This document shows, in pieces, positions 6,459 through 12,381 of a stretch of 24,000 nt of DNA. Every line of letters begins with the position of its first letter. Positions within the stretch are counted from its first letter, which is position 1. Below the pieces are notes generated by a model. That model made no database searches, was not told where the DNA came from, and saw only the letters and a list, made by a program, of their open reading frames with translations. Source of the DNA: a virus; the IMG/VR virus record IMGVR_UViG_3300008954_000275, positions 1-24,000 of that record; one strand, written 5' to 3'. The translations under genes and the position numbers were made by a program.

Positions 6459-6496
6459 AAATGACATTAGATTAGGTCAAGGCTCTTATGTCATTT
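6459..6496 (+). repeat. AT-rich inverted repeat upstream of the 6532 gene
   Basis: AAATGACA (6459-6466) and TGTCATTT (6489-6496) are exact inverted repeats with a 22-nt loop. No T-run follows, so it is a poor terminator. It lies in the gap before the orphan gene at 6532 and may be an operator or mRNA structure. Confidence 0.4.
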
Positions 6497-6531
6497 AAAA
6501 ATCAATAGTCTTGACAATGAGGACAAATTAT

Positions 6532-7170
6532 ATGTCAAATGTGAATTACAAAATGGGTATTAAAAAAACTGAGTTAGATGCATCTAACACGAATTGGAAT
6601 CCAATGGGTATTGTTTTTGGTGGAATGGGAAATGCTTATACCCAATTTAATGAATCTGGTAAAATTACTTATGGAACTGAACTGACAAGACAATTGGGTA
6701 CTGTAGAAGGATTCAGTGTTGATATAAATCATGAATTATGCTTGTCTATTGGAGAATCTCCTAGTGAAGATTATTCTTTACGAATGTGGGTAGGATGCAG
6801 TGACTCTTTTGCACATTTTGGAATATATAATGCACAGTATCAGGATGAACCGACTCCCATTTCTAATAGTAGAGAGAATAAGGATTCACTGAATCCTCCT
6901 TATATGTGGAATAGTATTGAATGGTGCGGTGGAGTTTTAGATCAAGGATATACGGATGGAATTTACCGTTATGCTAAAATCTCTGAACAGAAGTCAGTTA
7001 GATTTACCCCGACACAATTATATGTTGTCTCAAAGTCAACTAGTAATCGTAGTCAAGCTGGACAATTATCATCGAAAACTTTTACTCCGATAATTGTTGG
7101 GATTGACATAGGGAAAAATCCTAATGATCCAGATCGTGATCCTTTTGACCCATTGGGTCTTGGCAGTTAG
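6532..7170 (+). CDS. Orphan 212-residue protein
   Basis: Starts at ATG 6532 with GAGG about 9 nt upstream (6519-6522); the longer open frame to 6511 includes that ribosome-binding site. The product is soluble, rich in Gly, Asn, Ser and aromatic residues (GIVFGGMGNAYTQFNESGK, LRMWVGCSDSFAHFGIYNA), suggesting a beta-rich fold, and ends in a Pro/Asp-rich tail (KNPNDPDRDPFDPLGLGS). No family is recognised. It has no class A or B promoter directly upstream and is closed by a strong intrinsic terminator, so it behaves as a separable unit. Its codons look more A/T-rich than those of the neighbouring VWA gene. A surface or virion-associated protein is possible but unsupported. Confidence 0.75.
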   Translation: MSNVNYKMGIKKTELDASNTNWNPMGIVFGGMGNAYTQFNESGKITYGTELTRQLGTVEGFSVDINHELCLSIGESPSEDYSLRMWVGCSDSFAHFGIYNAQYQDEPTPISNSRENKDSLNPPYMWNSIEWCGGVLDQGYTDGIYRYAKISEQKSVRFTPTQLYVVSKSTSNRSQAGQLSSKTFTPIIVGIDIGKNPNDPDRDPFDPLGLGS

Positions 7171-7184
7171 TAAATTTATTATCA

Positions 7185-7220
7185 AACAGTGTCACTTTTG
7201 GGTGACACTGTTCAATTTTT
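7185..7220 (+). terminator. Intrinsic (Rho-independent) terminator
   Basis: AACAGTGTCAC (7185-7195) and GTGACACTGTT (7202-7212) form an 11-bp perfect stem with a 6-nt loop (TTTTGG), followed by CAATTTTT. It lies 14 nt after the stop of the orphan 212-residue gene and insulates it from the promoter region downstream. It is the clearest terminator in the window. Confidence 0.9.
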
Positions 7221-7304
7221 GTACACTTTTATAAAACCTCAAATAAATATGATCTTGTGATTTCGAGTATACGACGATTTTTTTACGAAAAACTTCAGAA
7301 ACAC

Positions 7305-7342
7305 CTAAACCTTTTTCTCTCCCATACGTCTAATATGGTGTA
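7305..7342 (+). promoter_or_regulatory. Class B promoter-like element, copy 2
   Basis: CTAAACCTTT (7305-7314), 11 bp, ACGTCTAATATGGTGTA (7326-7342), then GGACA at 7355-7359, as in copy 1. No convincing gene follows before the class A promoter at 7422. The stretch 7343-7421 holds only a remnant resembling the tail of the region after copy 1 (GTTGACA...CAACAATCGAAA). The preceding 7221-7304 shows nothing else I can name. Confidence 0.6.
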
Positions 7343-7421
7343 AGACATGATAATGGACAATCAGAAGTACCCACTGTTGACAATTATTTTACAACAATCG
7401 AAAGAAAGTTTGAAAATAACC

Positions 7422-7451
7422 TTGACTTTGGGTTGTCCAATATGGTATAAT
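7422..7451 (+). promoter_or_regulatory. Class A promoter, copy 3
   Basis: TTGACT (7422-7427), 18-bp spacer ending AATATGG, TATAAT (7446-7451). It drives the 58-residue gene at 7515. The untranslated leader of about 60 nt is longer than for other copies. Confidence 0.85.
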
Positions 7452-7514
7452 TAGTATTGAAGGGTTGGGAAAGGTTCTCAACCAGTTAGATCGCGAGATA
7501 TGGAGATTGAAAAT

Positions 7515-7691
7515 ATGAGAAGTTTTGTGTGGGTCGAATCAACCACTGATAATGTAGTAGTACGTGTCAAAATGACAGGTCAATTGAGTTTACACTGGAC
7601 GCGAGTAGACCTAGCGAGCCGTGGGTTGACCACTGATAAGAATTCTGAGTATGTCCTACCATCTGGTGACGTATTTCGATTCAAAAAATAA
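7515..7691 (+). CDS. 58-residue small protein
   Basis: ATG 7515 is preceded by ATGGAG at 9 nt spacing and is preferred to ATG 7500, which contains that ribosome-binding site. The product (MRSFVWVESTTDNVVVRVKM ... to VFRFKK) alternates hydrophobic and charged residues, suggesting a small beta-sheet domain. Unrecognised. It stands alone between two class A promoters, so it is probably expressed strongly and early. Confidence 0.65.
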   Translation: MRSFVWVESTTDNVVVRVKMTGQLSLHWTRVDLASRGLTTDKNSEYVLPSGDVFRFKK

Positions 7692-7708
7692 TTGAAAAAT
7701 AATTGGTC

Positions 7709-7742
7709 GGATGGGTCATTTAGTCTTGACTTTGACCCATCC
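7709..7742 (+). repeat. Inverted repeat flanking the -35 of class A promoter copy 4
   Basis: GGATGGGTCA (7709-7718) and TGACCCATCC (7733-7742) are exact 10-bp inverted repeats separated by 14 nt that contain most of the TTGACT -35 element. It could be an operator bound by a dimeric repressor or activator. No T-run follows, so it is less likely to be a terminator for the gene at 7515. Confidence 0.55.
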
Positions 7743-7755
7743 AATATGGTATAAT
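7726..7755 (+). promoter_or_regulatory. Class A promoter, copy 4
   Basis: TTGACT (7726-7731), 18-bp spacer, TATAAT (7750-7755), with TGG before the -10. The sequence from the -10 through the leader is nearly identical to that of copy 1 (ATAGTATATTAAACAATTGG). It drives the AAA+ ATPase gene. Confidence 0.88.
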
Positions 7756-7779
7756 ATAGTATATTAAACAATTGGAGAA

Positions 7780-9006
7780 ATGACATTGAGTACAGCAAAT
7801 CAGATTGATAGTTTAGACTTGACCTTTGAGAAAATTTTTGATTCTGGTATTGGAATAGAAAGAGAAGTGATTACTACTGGTGAACTGACTAAGATTTGGC
7901 CAAATGGTGGCTATAGTCGCGAACTCGATAGTGCTAAAATTCCGAATCCCAAAACAGGTAGGAATAAAGTAGGTGTTCGGAGATTAGAATGGTCAAAATG
8001 GAGTAAGTATTCGTTACATAGCGGCGAAAATGTTGCCACTGCAGAGGCCATCACTACGGTGGTTCCAGAGCCAGTTCCTCAACCTAGCGGCGAATTGGTT
8101 GCTGATATGGCTGAAGTCAGTTTTGTTCCTAGTGTTGACAGTACCTATGTCAAATGGGGCCATCATACTAAAGTTGAACAGATTATCAAGTCTGGAATGT
8201 TCTATCCTACATTCGTTACTGGACTCTCTGGTAATGGAAAAACTTTCATGATCGAGCAGGTCTGTGCGAAGCTGGAACGTGAATGTGTCCGCGTCAATAT
8301 CACTATCGAAACTGATGAAGATGATCTGTTGGGTGGATTCAGATTGATCAATGGTGAGACAGTGTTTCACAGAGGCCCTGTGGTCGACGCGATGGAGCGT
8401 GGTGCAGTTCTTTTACTAGATGAAATAGACCTCGCGAGTAATAAGATTTTGTGTCTACAGCCAGTGCTAGAGGGCAAGGGTGTGTTCCTCAAAAAAATCA
8501 ACCAATGGGTCAAACCTGCAAAAGGATTTACAGTCATCGCGACTGCGAACACTAAAGGTAAAGGCTCTGAGACTGGCTCCTTTGTGGGTACTCAGATTCT
8601 CAACGAAGCTTTTCTTGAAAGATTCGCAGTGACCTTTGAACAAGCTTACGCGTCACCTACTATCGAAAAGAAAATGCTCCTCAAGCACATGGCTGAAGCT
8701 GACGCGATTGATGATGGTTTCGCAGAGAAGCTAAGTCACTGGGCTGAGTCGATTCGTAAGACCTATTATGATGATGGGATTGATGAAATTATCAGTACTC
8801 GGCGACTGGTTCACATTGTCAATGCGTTTGGAATTTTCGGCGATAAAATGACAGCCATCAAGCTATGTATCAGTCGGTTCGATGAAGAAACCAAAATTGC
8901 GTTTATGGAATTGTATACAGCACATGATGAAACCGTGACCACTGAGAGTACGGTGGAAGATGTTGAAGCAGTCATGACTCCAGCCAGTGACTTCACTCCG
9001 TTCTAG
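7780..9006 (+). CDS. MoxR/CobS-like AAA+ ATPase
   Basis: A 408-residue protein. Residues about 1-75 form an N-terminal region; 76-110 is a Pro/Val/Glu-rich linker; the AAA+ module follows. Walker A is GLSGNGKT (Gly148 to Thr155, Lys154), Walker B is VLLLDEID (Asp214, Glu215), the sensor-1 Asn lies in IATANTKGKG (about 258), and a likely arginine finger lies in NEAFLERF (about 287). The Walker B/DEID block and the overall order fit MoxR/CobS ATPases, which act with VWA proteins; CobS-like genes are known in T4-like cyanophages. The peptidase/VWA protein at 3853 is the likely partner. Only 2 nt separate GGAG from ATG 7780, while in-frame TTG 7786 is 8 nt away. Confidence 0.88.
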   Translation: MTLSTANQIDSLDLTFEKIFDSGIGIEREVITTGELTKIWPNGGYSRELDSAKIPNPKTGRNKVGVRRLEWSKWSKYSLHSGENVATAEAITTVVPEPVPQPSGELVADMAEVSFVPSVDSTYVKWGHHTKVEQIIKSGMFYPTFVTGLSGNGKTFMIEQVCAKLERECVRVNITIETDEDDLLGGFRLINGETVFHRGPVVDAMERGAVLLLDEIDLASNKILCLQPVLEGKGVFLKKINQWVKPAKGFTVIATANTKGKGSETGSFVGTQILNEAFLERFAVTFEQAYASPTIEKKMLLKHMAEADAIDDGFAEKLSHWAESIRKTYYDDGIDEIISTRRLVHIVNAFGIFGDKMTAIKLCISRFDEETKIAFMELYTAHDETVTTESTVEDVEAVMTPASDFTPF

Positions 9007-9024
9007 TCATGAAGGCGGCTGCCA

Positions 9025-9843
9025 GTGTCTGATGCGTCGCGGCGTCGGGTGCTACGCGGCCTAGGAGTCACACGACACACTACTAGTTTCGTAAATAGGC
9101 GACAATATGGACATTCAAAATTTCACAGAGAGTCACAAATGCACTTAGTACCAAAAGCCAAGGAATCCTACCCATTAACCACAGTCATTGGAATGGGTCT
9201 AAGGGTTATCCAAGATGATGACGGAAAATATCTAAGTTCGGACGCAGTTTACCAAACGCAATTATTAAGCACCGGCGAGCAGGTCAAAAAATTATTAGAA
9301 AATTTCGGACAGAAGGGAGGCAGCTGGAATCAGTATATTGGAAAGGATCTTTTAATAGAATCCGCAGTGATTATGAAATGGGCTGAGAATTTTTTCTTGA
9401 CTGATTCCTCAGATTATCAAAGTCGTTGTAAGGAACTTTTTGAGCATCAGCACAGGCAAATAGAGTCTCATGATATTGGAACCATTGTCAGTACTATTCC
9501 GATGTATCAGTATTCCTCAGATCTGGATACAAACTGTAAGGATTCTGATTATTTCGGACAGCAATATCAAAGCACAGGAATCCTATTCTTGAAGTTAATC
9601 AAAATTAATCAGGACAAAGGGTGGCTAAAATGTCGTAGTCAGGATGGTAATTTATTTTTCTTCTATTTGAAGAATGAAAAAATCGTAGAGCATCAGCTAG
9701 AGGTTGGTGATTGTTTCACTCTGGAAGCAAAAGTTAAGGATCACGCCGAGTCTCCTTTTGACAGAGATTTATCAGGGAAAAGGCTACGGGTAACAAGTTT
9801 GAATTACGCGAAGGTGGTTAAAAATTATGGAAAACCTAAATAA
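9025..9843 (+). CDS. Protein with C-terminal OB-fold-like domain
   Basis: A 272-residue frame. The C-terminal part (about 190-265) has the look of an OB-fold region found in phage helicase-related and hypothetical proteins: GWLKCRSQDGNLFFFYLK, then LEVGDCFTLEAKVKDHAES, then GKRLRVTSLNYAKVV. The middle is helical and charged. The start is uncertain. GTG 9025 adds a basic, GC-rich segment (SRRRVLRGLGVTRHTTS), while ATG 9139 (MHLVPKAKES) has AGAGAG upstream at good spacing. It could bind nucleic acid. It follows the AAA+ gene by 18 nt and overlaps the next gene by 17 nt. Confidence 0.68.
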   Translation: MSDASRRRVLRGLGVTRHTTSFVNRRQYGHSKFHRESQMHLVPKAKESYPLTTVIGMGLRVIQDDDGKYLSSDAVYQTQLLSTGEQVKKLLENFGQKGGSWNQYIGKDLLIESAVIMKWAENFFLTDSSDYQSRCKELFEHQHRQIESHDIGTIVSTIPMYQYSSDLDTNCKDSDYFGQQYQSTGILFLKLIKINQDKGWLKCRSQDGNLFFFYLKNEKIVEHQLEVGDCFTLEAKVKDHAESPFDRDLSGKRLRVTSLNYAKVVKNYGKPK

Positions 9844-10255
9844 TAATGATACAAGATGTAAGGTCACGTTCATGAATCCTCTGTTGAAGATTGACATCTA
9901 TGGCTATACGCATCAGCAGACGATGCAGCTGTTGAATACCATTATTCAAGTTGATGACAGTCGATCAGAGAATCCAACGCGGCCGACATTCAGTACTGAT
10001 TTTGAAATAGCCAGTGCGGAAGAATCAGTAGAGTTCAAGGTAGAAGAAGAGCAGCGGAGATCCAGTGAAGGTACAGGATATAGTACTCCAGAGGGTCGCG
10101 GTGGTGAAGGTCTTGGAGTGCTAACGGATGAGGGAAATCCACTGCCCTTTAGTTCTGTTGATTTAAATCGTACGCCAGAAGAATTTACTGGCGAGGATAA
10201 TCATGGCGAAGGTGGAAATTACGTAACTAGCATAGATGAGGATGCTAAAGAATAA
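9827..10255 (+). CDS. 142-residue acidic protein of unknown function
   Basis: ATG 9827 overlaps the end of the OB-like gene. A short folded-looking N-terminus (CKVTFMNPLLKIDIYGYTHQ, then QTMQLLNTIIQVDD) is followed by a long, disordered-looking acidic tail rich in Glu, Gly, Ser and Thr (EEEQRRSSEGTGYSTPEGRG). No family recognised. Such a tail could be an interaction or DNA-mimic-like region, but that is speculation. Confidence 0.68.
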   Translation: MENLNNNDTRCKVTFMNPLLKIDIYGYTHQQTMQLLNTIIQVDDSRSENPTRPTFSTDFEIASAEESVEFKVEEEQRRSSEGTGYSTPEGRGGEGLGVLTDEGNPLPFSSVDLNRTPEEFTGEDNHGEGGNYVTSIDEDAKE

Positions 10256-10256
10256 T

Positions 10257-10379
10257 ATGGATATTTTGGTTTATGTATTTACTATTTCGGTAGTAGGGGT
10301 CATGTCTTATTTGGTAGGAGCTCTGCATGGTGAATTTAATGGAATGGATAAAGTCAGAAAAATTTATGAAAAGAAATAG
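10257..10379 (+). CDS. 40-residue membrane peptide
   Basis: ATG 10257 begins 2 nt after the previous stop. The product has one transmembrane span (about residues 3-24, ILVYVFTISVVGVMSYLVGA) and a basic C-terminal tail (MDKVRKIYEKK). Unrecognised. It overlaps the next small membrane gene by 50 nt in another frame. Confidence 0.55.
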   Translation: MDILVYVFTISVVGVMSYLVGALHGEFNGMDKVRKIYEKK

Positions 10380-10491
10380 TAGCAAGGTCTACGCAGCGAT
10401 GTGGGTATGGGTAGGACTAGGGGTTTCTCTAGTCCTGCTAATGGGTGCAGGTTTAGTAGGAACTTTAATCTGGAGATTGTTAAGTCTATGA
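10330..10491 (+). CDS. Small membrane protein, probable GTG start
   Basis: GTG 10330 is 9 nt after TAGGAG and gives 53 residues; ATG 10339 and ATG 10366 are in-frame alternatives. A basic stretch (KFMKRNSSK) precedes one transmembrane helix (MWVWVGLGVSLVLLMGAGLV) ending IWRLLSL. Its stop overlaps the next ATG (ATGA at 10488-10491). Unrecognised. Confidence 0.52.
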   Translation: MNLMEWIKSEKFMKRNSSKVYAAMWVWVGLGVSLVLLMGAGLVGTLIWRLLSL

Positions 10492-10685
10492 AAAATGGTT
10501 TTGATAAAGCGTATAGTCTGACTGAAGATAATCGTCTACAGCCGTTGAGTGTGGTCAAGGACGGTAAGGATAAATATATAGAAAAATTAGAGCATGAGAT
10601 TGAGTTGCTGAAATCTCGATTACGTGCAGTAGAAAATAATCGTAAATTAACAGAGCTCTGGGCGAAGGGTGAGGTGGAAAATTGA
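10488..10685 (+). CDS. 65-residue coiled-coil protein
   Basis: ATG 10488 is coupled to the upstream stop; the longer open frame back to 10401 overlaps the membrane gene and is not preferred. Residues about 28-55 (KYIEKLEHEIELLKSRLRAV) show heptad spacing of Ile/Leu, so a short parallel coiled coil is likely. It is the first of three consecutive coiled-coil genes. No family recognised. Confidence 0.6.
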   Translation: MKNGFDKAYSLTEDNRLQPLSVVKDGKDKYIEKLEHEIELLKSRLRAVENNRKLTELWAKGEVEN

Positions 10686-10933
10686 AATTAGTAATTGGTG
10701 AAGAAGAATTAAATAAGTTGATTCAATTAGGGCGAACTAGTTTTAGTGATTGGATGGATGCTTATGAAAAACTTCAAAAGGAAAATGAAGAATTAAAGAG
10801 TAAAATTTTCACTCTTGAAAATAAAGGATTATTACCAGCTGTTGATGGTGAATTAATCACATCAAATGAAACTGAACGAGAAGCTTTAGAACGTCGATGG
10901 GCAAATTTGAGGATTGGAGAGTTAGATGGATGA
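10682..10933 (+). CDS. 83-residue coiled-coil protein, TTG start
   Basis: TTG 10682 overlaps the previous stop and has GAGGTGG 5 nt upstream. Helical, with a heptad-like segment WMDAYEKLQKENEELKSKIF and a Thr/Glu-rich end (SNETEREALERRWANL). Unrecognised; similar in style to its two neighbours, which may reflect old duplication or simply similar function. Confidence 0.6.
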   Translation: MKLVIGEEELNKLIQLGRTSFSDWMDAYEKLQKENEELKSKIFTLENKGLLPAVDGELITSNETEREALERRWANLRIGELDG

Positions 10934-11405
10934 TTCAATATTGATGCCGGAACTAGACAAAGCAATTGTGGTGATTAAGAACTATGTGGAAATTCTTGAG
11001 AAGAAAGTCATAGAATTAGGAACCGAAAACAAGGATTTGAAAGTTGAATTGCATGACCTACATAATGAAATTGGACTGCTGAAAAAAGAGCCTGAGAAAT
11101 CTCATACGCCTATAAGAAATCAGTCGAGTCAACAATACGGGCTGGAACTGAATAGAAGAAAAGAAAATGGTGACAAGTCAGTTCTGGAATATATGAGTAT
11201 CCATAGAGAGTTAGTTACGACAAAAATAAAAATAAGAAAAACTAACCCAAAATTATTTCAAGATTGGGAGAAGAGCTATTCACAGTCATTTTCTGATTAT
11301 AGTGGTTATTCTTTTGAGGAGCATTTGAAACTAGACACGGATGAAATCAGGAAAGAGCTGAATGATTTGATAGAATATCTAGAAGAAAACGGAGAGTGGA
11401 CATAA
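10926..11405 (+). CDS. 159-residue protein with N-terminal coiled coil
   Basis: ATG 10926 overlaps the previous gene by 8 nt. Residues about 10-55 form a coiled coil (IKNYVEILEKKVIELGTENK onwards), followed by a polar linker and a C-terminal helical segment with many aromatic residues (WEKSYSQSFSDYSGYSFEEH). No recognised domain. Its stop overlaps the ATG of the next small gene. Confidence 0.65.
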   Translation: MDDSILMPELDKAIVVIKNYVEILEKKVIELGTENKDLKVELHDLHNEIGLLKKEPEKSHTPIRNQSSQQYGLELNRRKENGDKSVLEYMSIHRELVTTKIKIRKTNPKLFQDWEKSYSQSFSDYSGYSFEEHLKLDTDEIRKELNDLIEYLEENGEWT

Positions 11406-11575
11406 TGGGTAATTTTGTTAGGAAGGGTACGGTTGGTCGAAAGTTGAAAACAGGAGATTTGGATGTCCACACTGGCTTAAGGTATCGAAAAAAAACTTCA
11501 GCTAGACCTAAACCTTTATCAGGCTGGAAACGTCTAATAGGTGTAGTTATTGATTGGATGCGTAAAAGGAGATAA
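11405..11575 (+). CDS. 56-residue basic protein overlapping a class B element
   Basis: ATG 11405, coupled to the upstream TAA. A strongly basic 56-residue product (MGNFVRKGTVGRKLKTGDLD ... ending IDWMRKRR). A degenerate class B promoter element lies inside its 3' half, so the residues RPKPLSGWKRLIGV are dictated by, or tolerate, the promoter sequence. Either the peptide is real and hosts the promoter, or the frame is incidental leader DNA. I lean slightly to real because of the start overlap and the TAATG-type junction with the next gene. Confidence 0.48.
   Translation: MGNFVRKGTVGRKLKTGDLDVHTGLRYRKKTSARPKPLSGWKRLIGVVIDWMRKRR
11508..11546 (+). promoter_or_regulatory. Class B promoter-like element, copy 3 (degenerate)
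   Basis: CTAAACCTTT (11508-11517), 12 bp, then ACGTCTAATAGGTGTAG (11530-11546). Compared with the other copies the gap is one base longer and one base is missing from the TATGG part, so total length is kept. The upstream AAAACTTCAG is shared with copy 2. It lies about 30 nt before the gene at 11578. Confidence 0.5.
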
Positions 11576-11577
11576 TG

Positions 11578-12228
11578 ATGAAGTCGAAACGAAGAACAAC
11601 TAATATTGGTCGTAATGGTGTTGCAGTAGATCCAACTAGAAAAAATGAATTTGATGACAAACGAGAGGTCAAGCTCTTTCGTGATTTTTTGGGTAAACCT
11701 GATGTTAGAGATTATTTGAAAGAAAGTAGTGGTGTTGAAACTGGTGGAAAGTTAAAAGAATTTAGAACTTTTCTGTCTAAGAATAATAAGAAAAATTTTG
11801 GTTGGACTGGCAGACATTTTTTAAAAAAACCTTCAGAATTTTTAAATTTGGAAGATGCACCTAGTAATTTACTTAATAATGCCGGTAAGTTAATGTGGGA
11901 AAAAGGTAAGCGACAGAAACCTGATATTGAAATGGTCTTTGAAAGCGGGAATGCTTTAATTGTAGATGTAGAGAGATTTAAAGGTGGTGGTAGAAATTCT
12001 CGTTACGATGGGGATGGGAATGAAATTTTTAATGCTTGGTGTCGCAAAATGAAATATTTACGTGACAATCCTGAGAAATTTTTCTATGTTTCTTTTAATA
12101 AAGAAAATAGAATGTCAATTATTAATGGTTCTATTCTTGTTGATATTGAGGATAGGTATATTGAACTGAATGGAAGGGATTGGGTAAGGCAGGTTCCAGT
12201 AGAGAGGGTGAAAAGATTTTACGTTTAA
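11578..12228 (+). CDS. 216-residue protein, possible PD-(D/E)XK-like fold
   Basis: ATG 11578 with AGGAG 6 nt upstream; ATG 11575 is adjacent and in frame. A basic N-terminus (KSKRRTTNIGRNG) precedes a helical region and then PDIEMVFESGNALIVDVERF, which has the spacing of a restriction-endonuclease-like core (Asp ... hydrophobic strand with Asp and Glu) but lacks the canonical lysine at the third position. The C-terminus is beta-rich (MSIINGSILVDIEDRYIEL). It might be a phage nuclease or an inactive relative; I am not sure of either. It is downstream of a class B element. Confidence 0.68.
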   Translation: MKSKRRTTNIGRNGVAVDPTRKNEFDDKREVKLFRDFLGKPDVRDYLKESSGVETGGKLKEFRTFLSKNNKKNFGWTGRHFLKKPSEFLNLEDAPSNLLNNAGKLMWEKGKRQKPDIEMVFESGNALIVDVERFKGGGRNSRYDGDGNEIFNAWCRKMKYLRDNPEKFFYVSFNKENRMSIINGSILVDIEDRYIELNGRDWVRQVPVERVKRFYV

Positions 12229-12380
12229 TGGTTTGGAGATTTTTACACTGGTGTTTTGGAGCAGCTGGGGTAGTATGTGCTTGGGTAATGATGGGTTACT
12301 TAGGGATAGTCAGTCTGTTCTTTCCAGAGTATGTAGATAAATATTTAGAAAAAGTTAGACAAGATTGGGAGAATGATTGA
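12228..12380 (+). CDS. 50-residue membrane protein
   Basis: ATG 12228 within TAATG, coupled to the upstream gene. One long hydrophobic segment, about residues 5-32 (FLHWCFGAAGVVCAWVMMGY then LGIVSLFF), followed by a charged tail (DKYLEKVRQDWEND). The longer frame to 12180 overlaps the upstream gene and is not needed. Unrecognised. Confidence 0.55.
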   Translation: MVWRFLHWCFGAAGVVCAWVMMGYLGIVSLFFPEYVDKYLEKVRQDWEND

Positions 12381-12381
12381 T

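Noticed and set aside
6511-6531. TTGACA at 6511 as a -35 for the orphan gene.
   Set aside because: Any -10 at proper spacing would fall in or after the ribosome-binding site and start codon.
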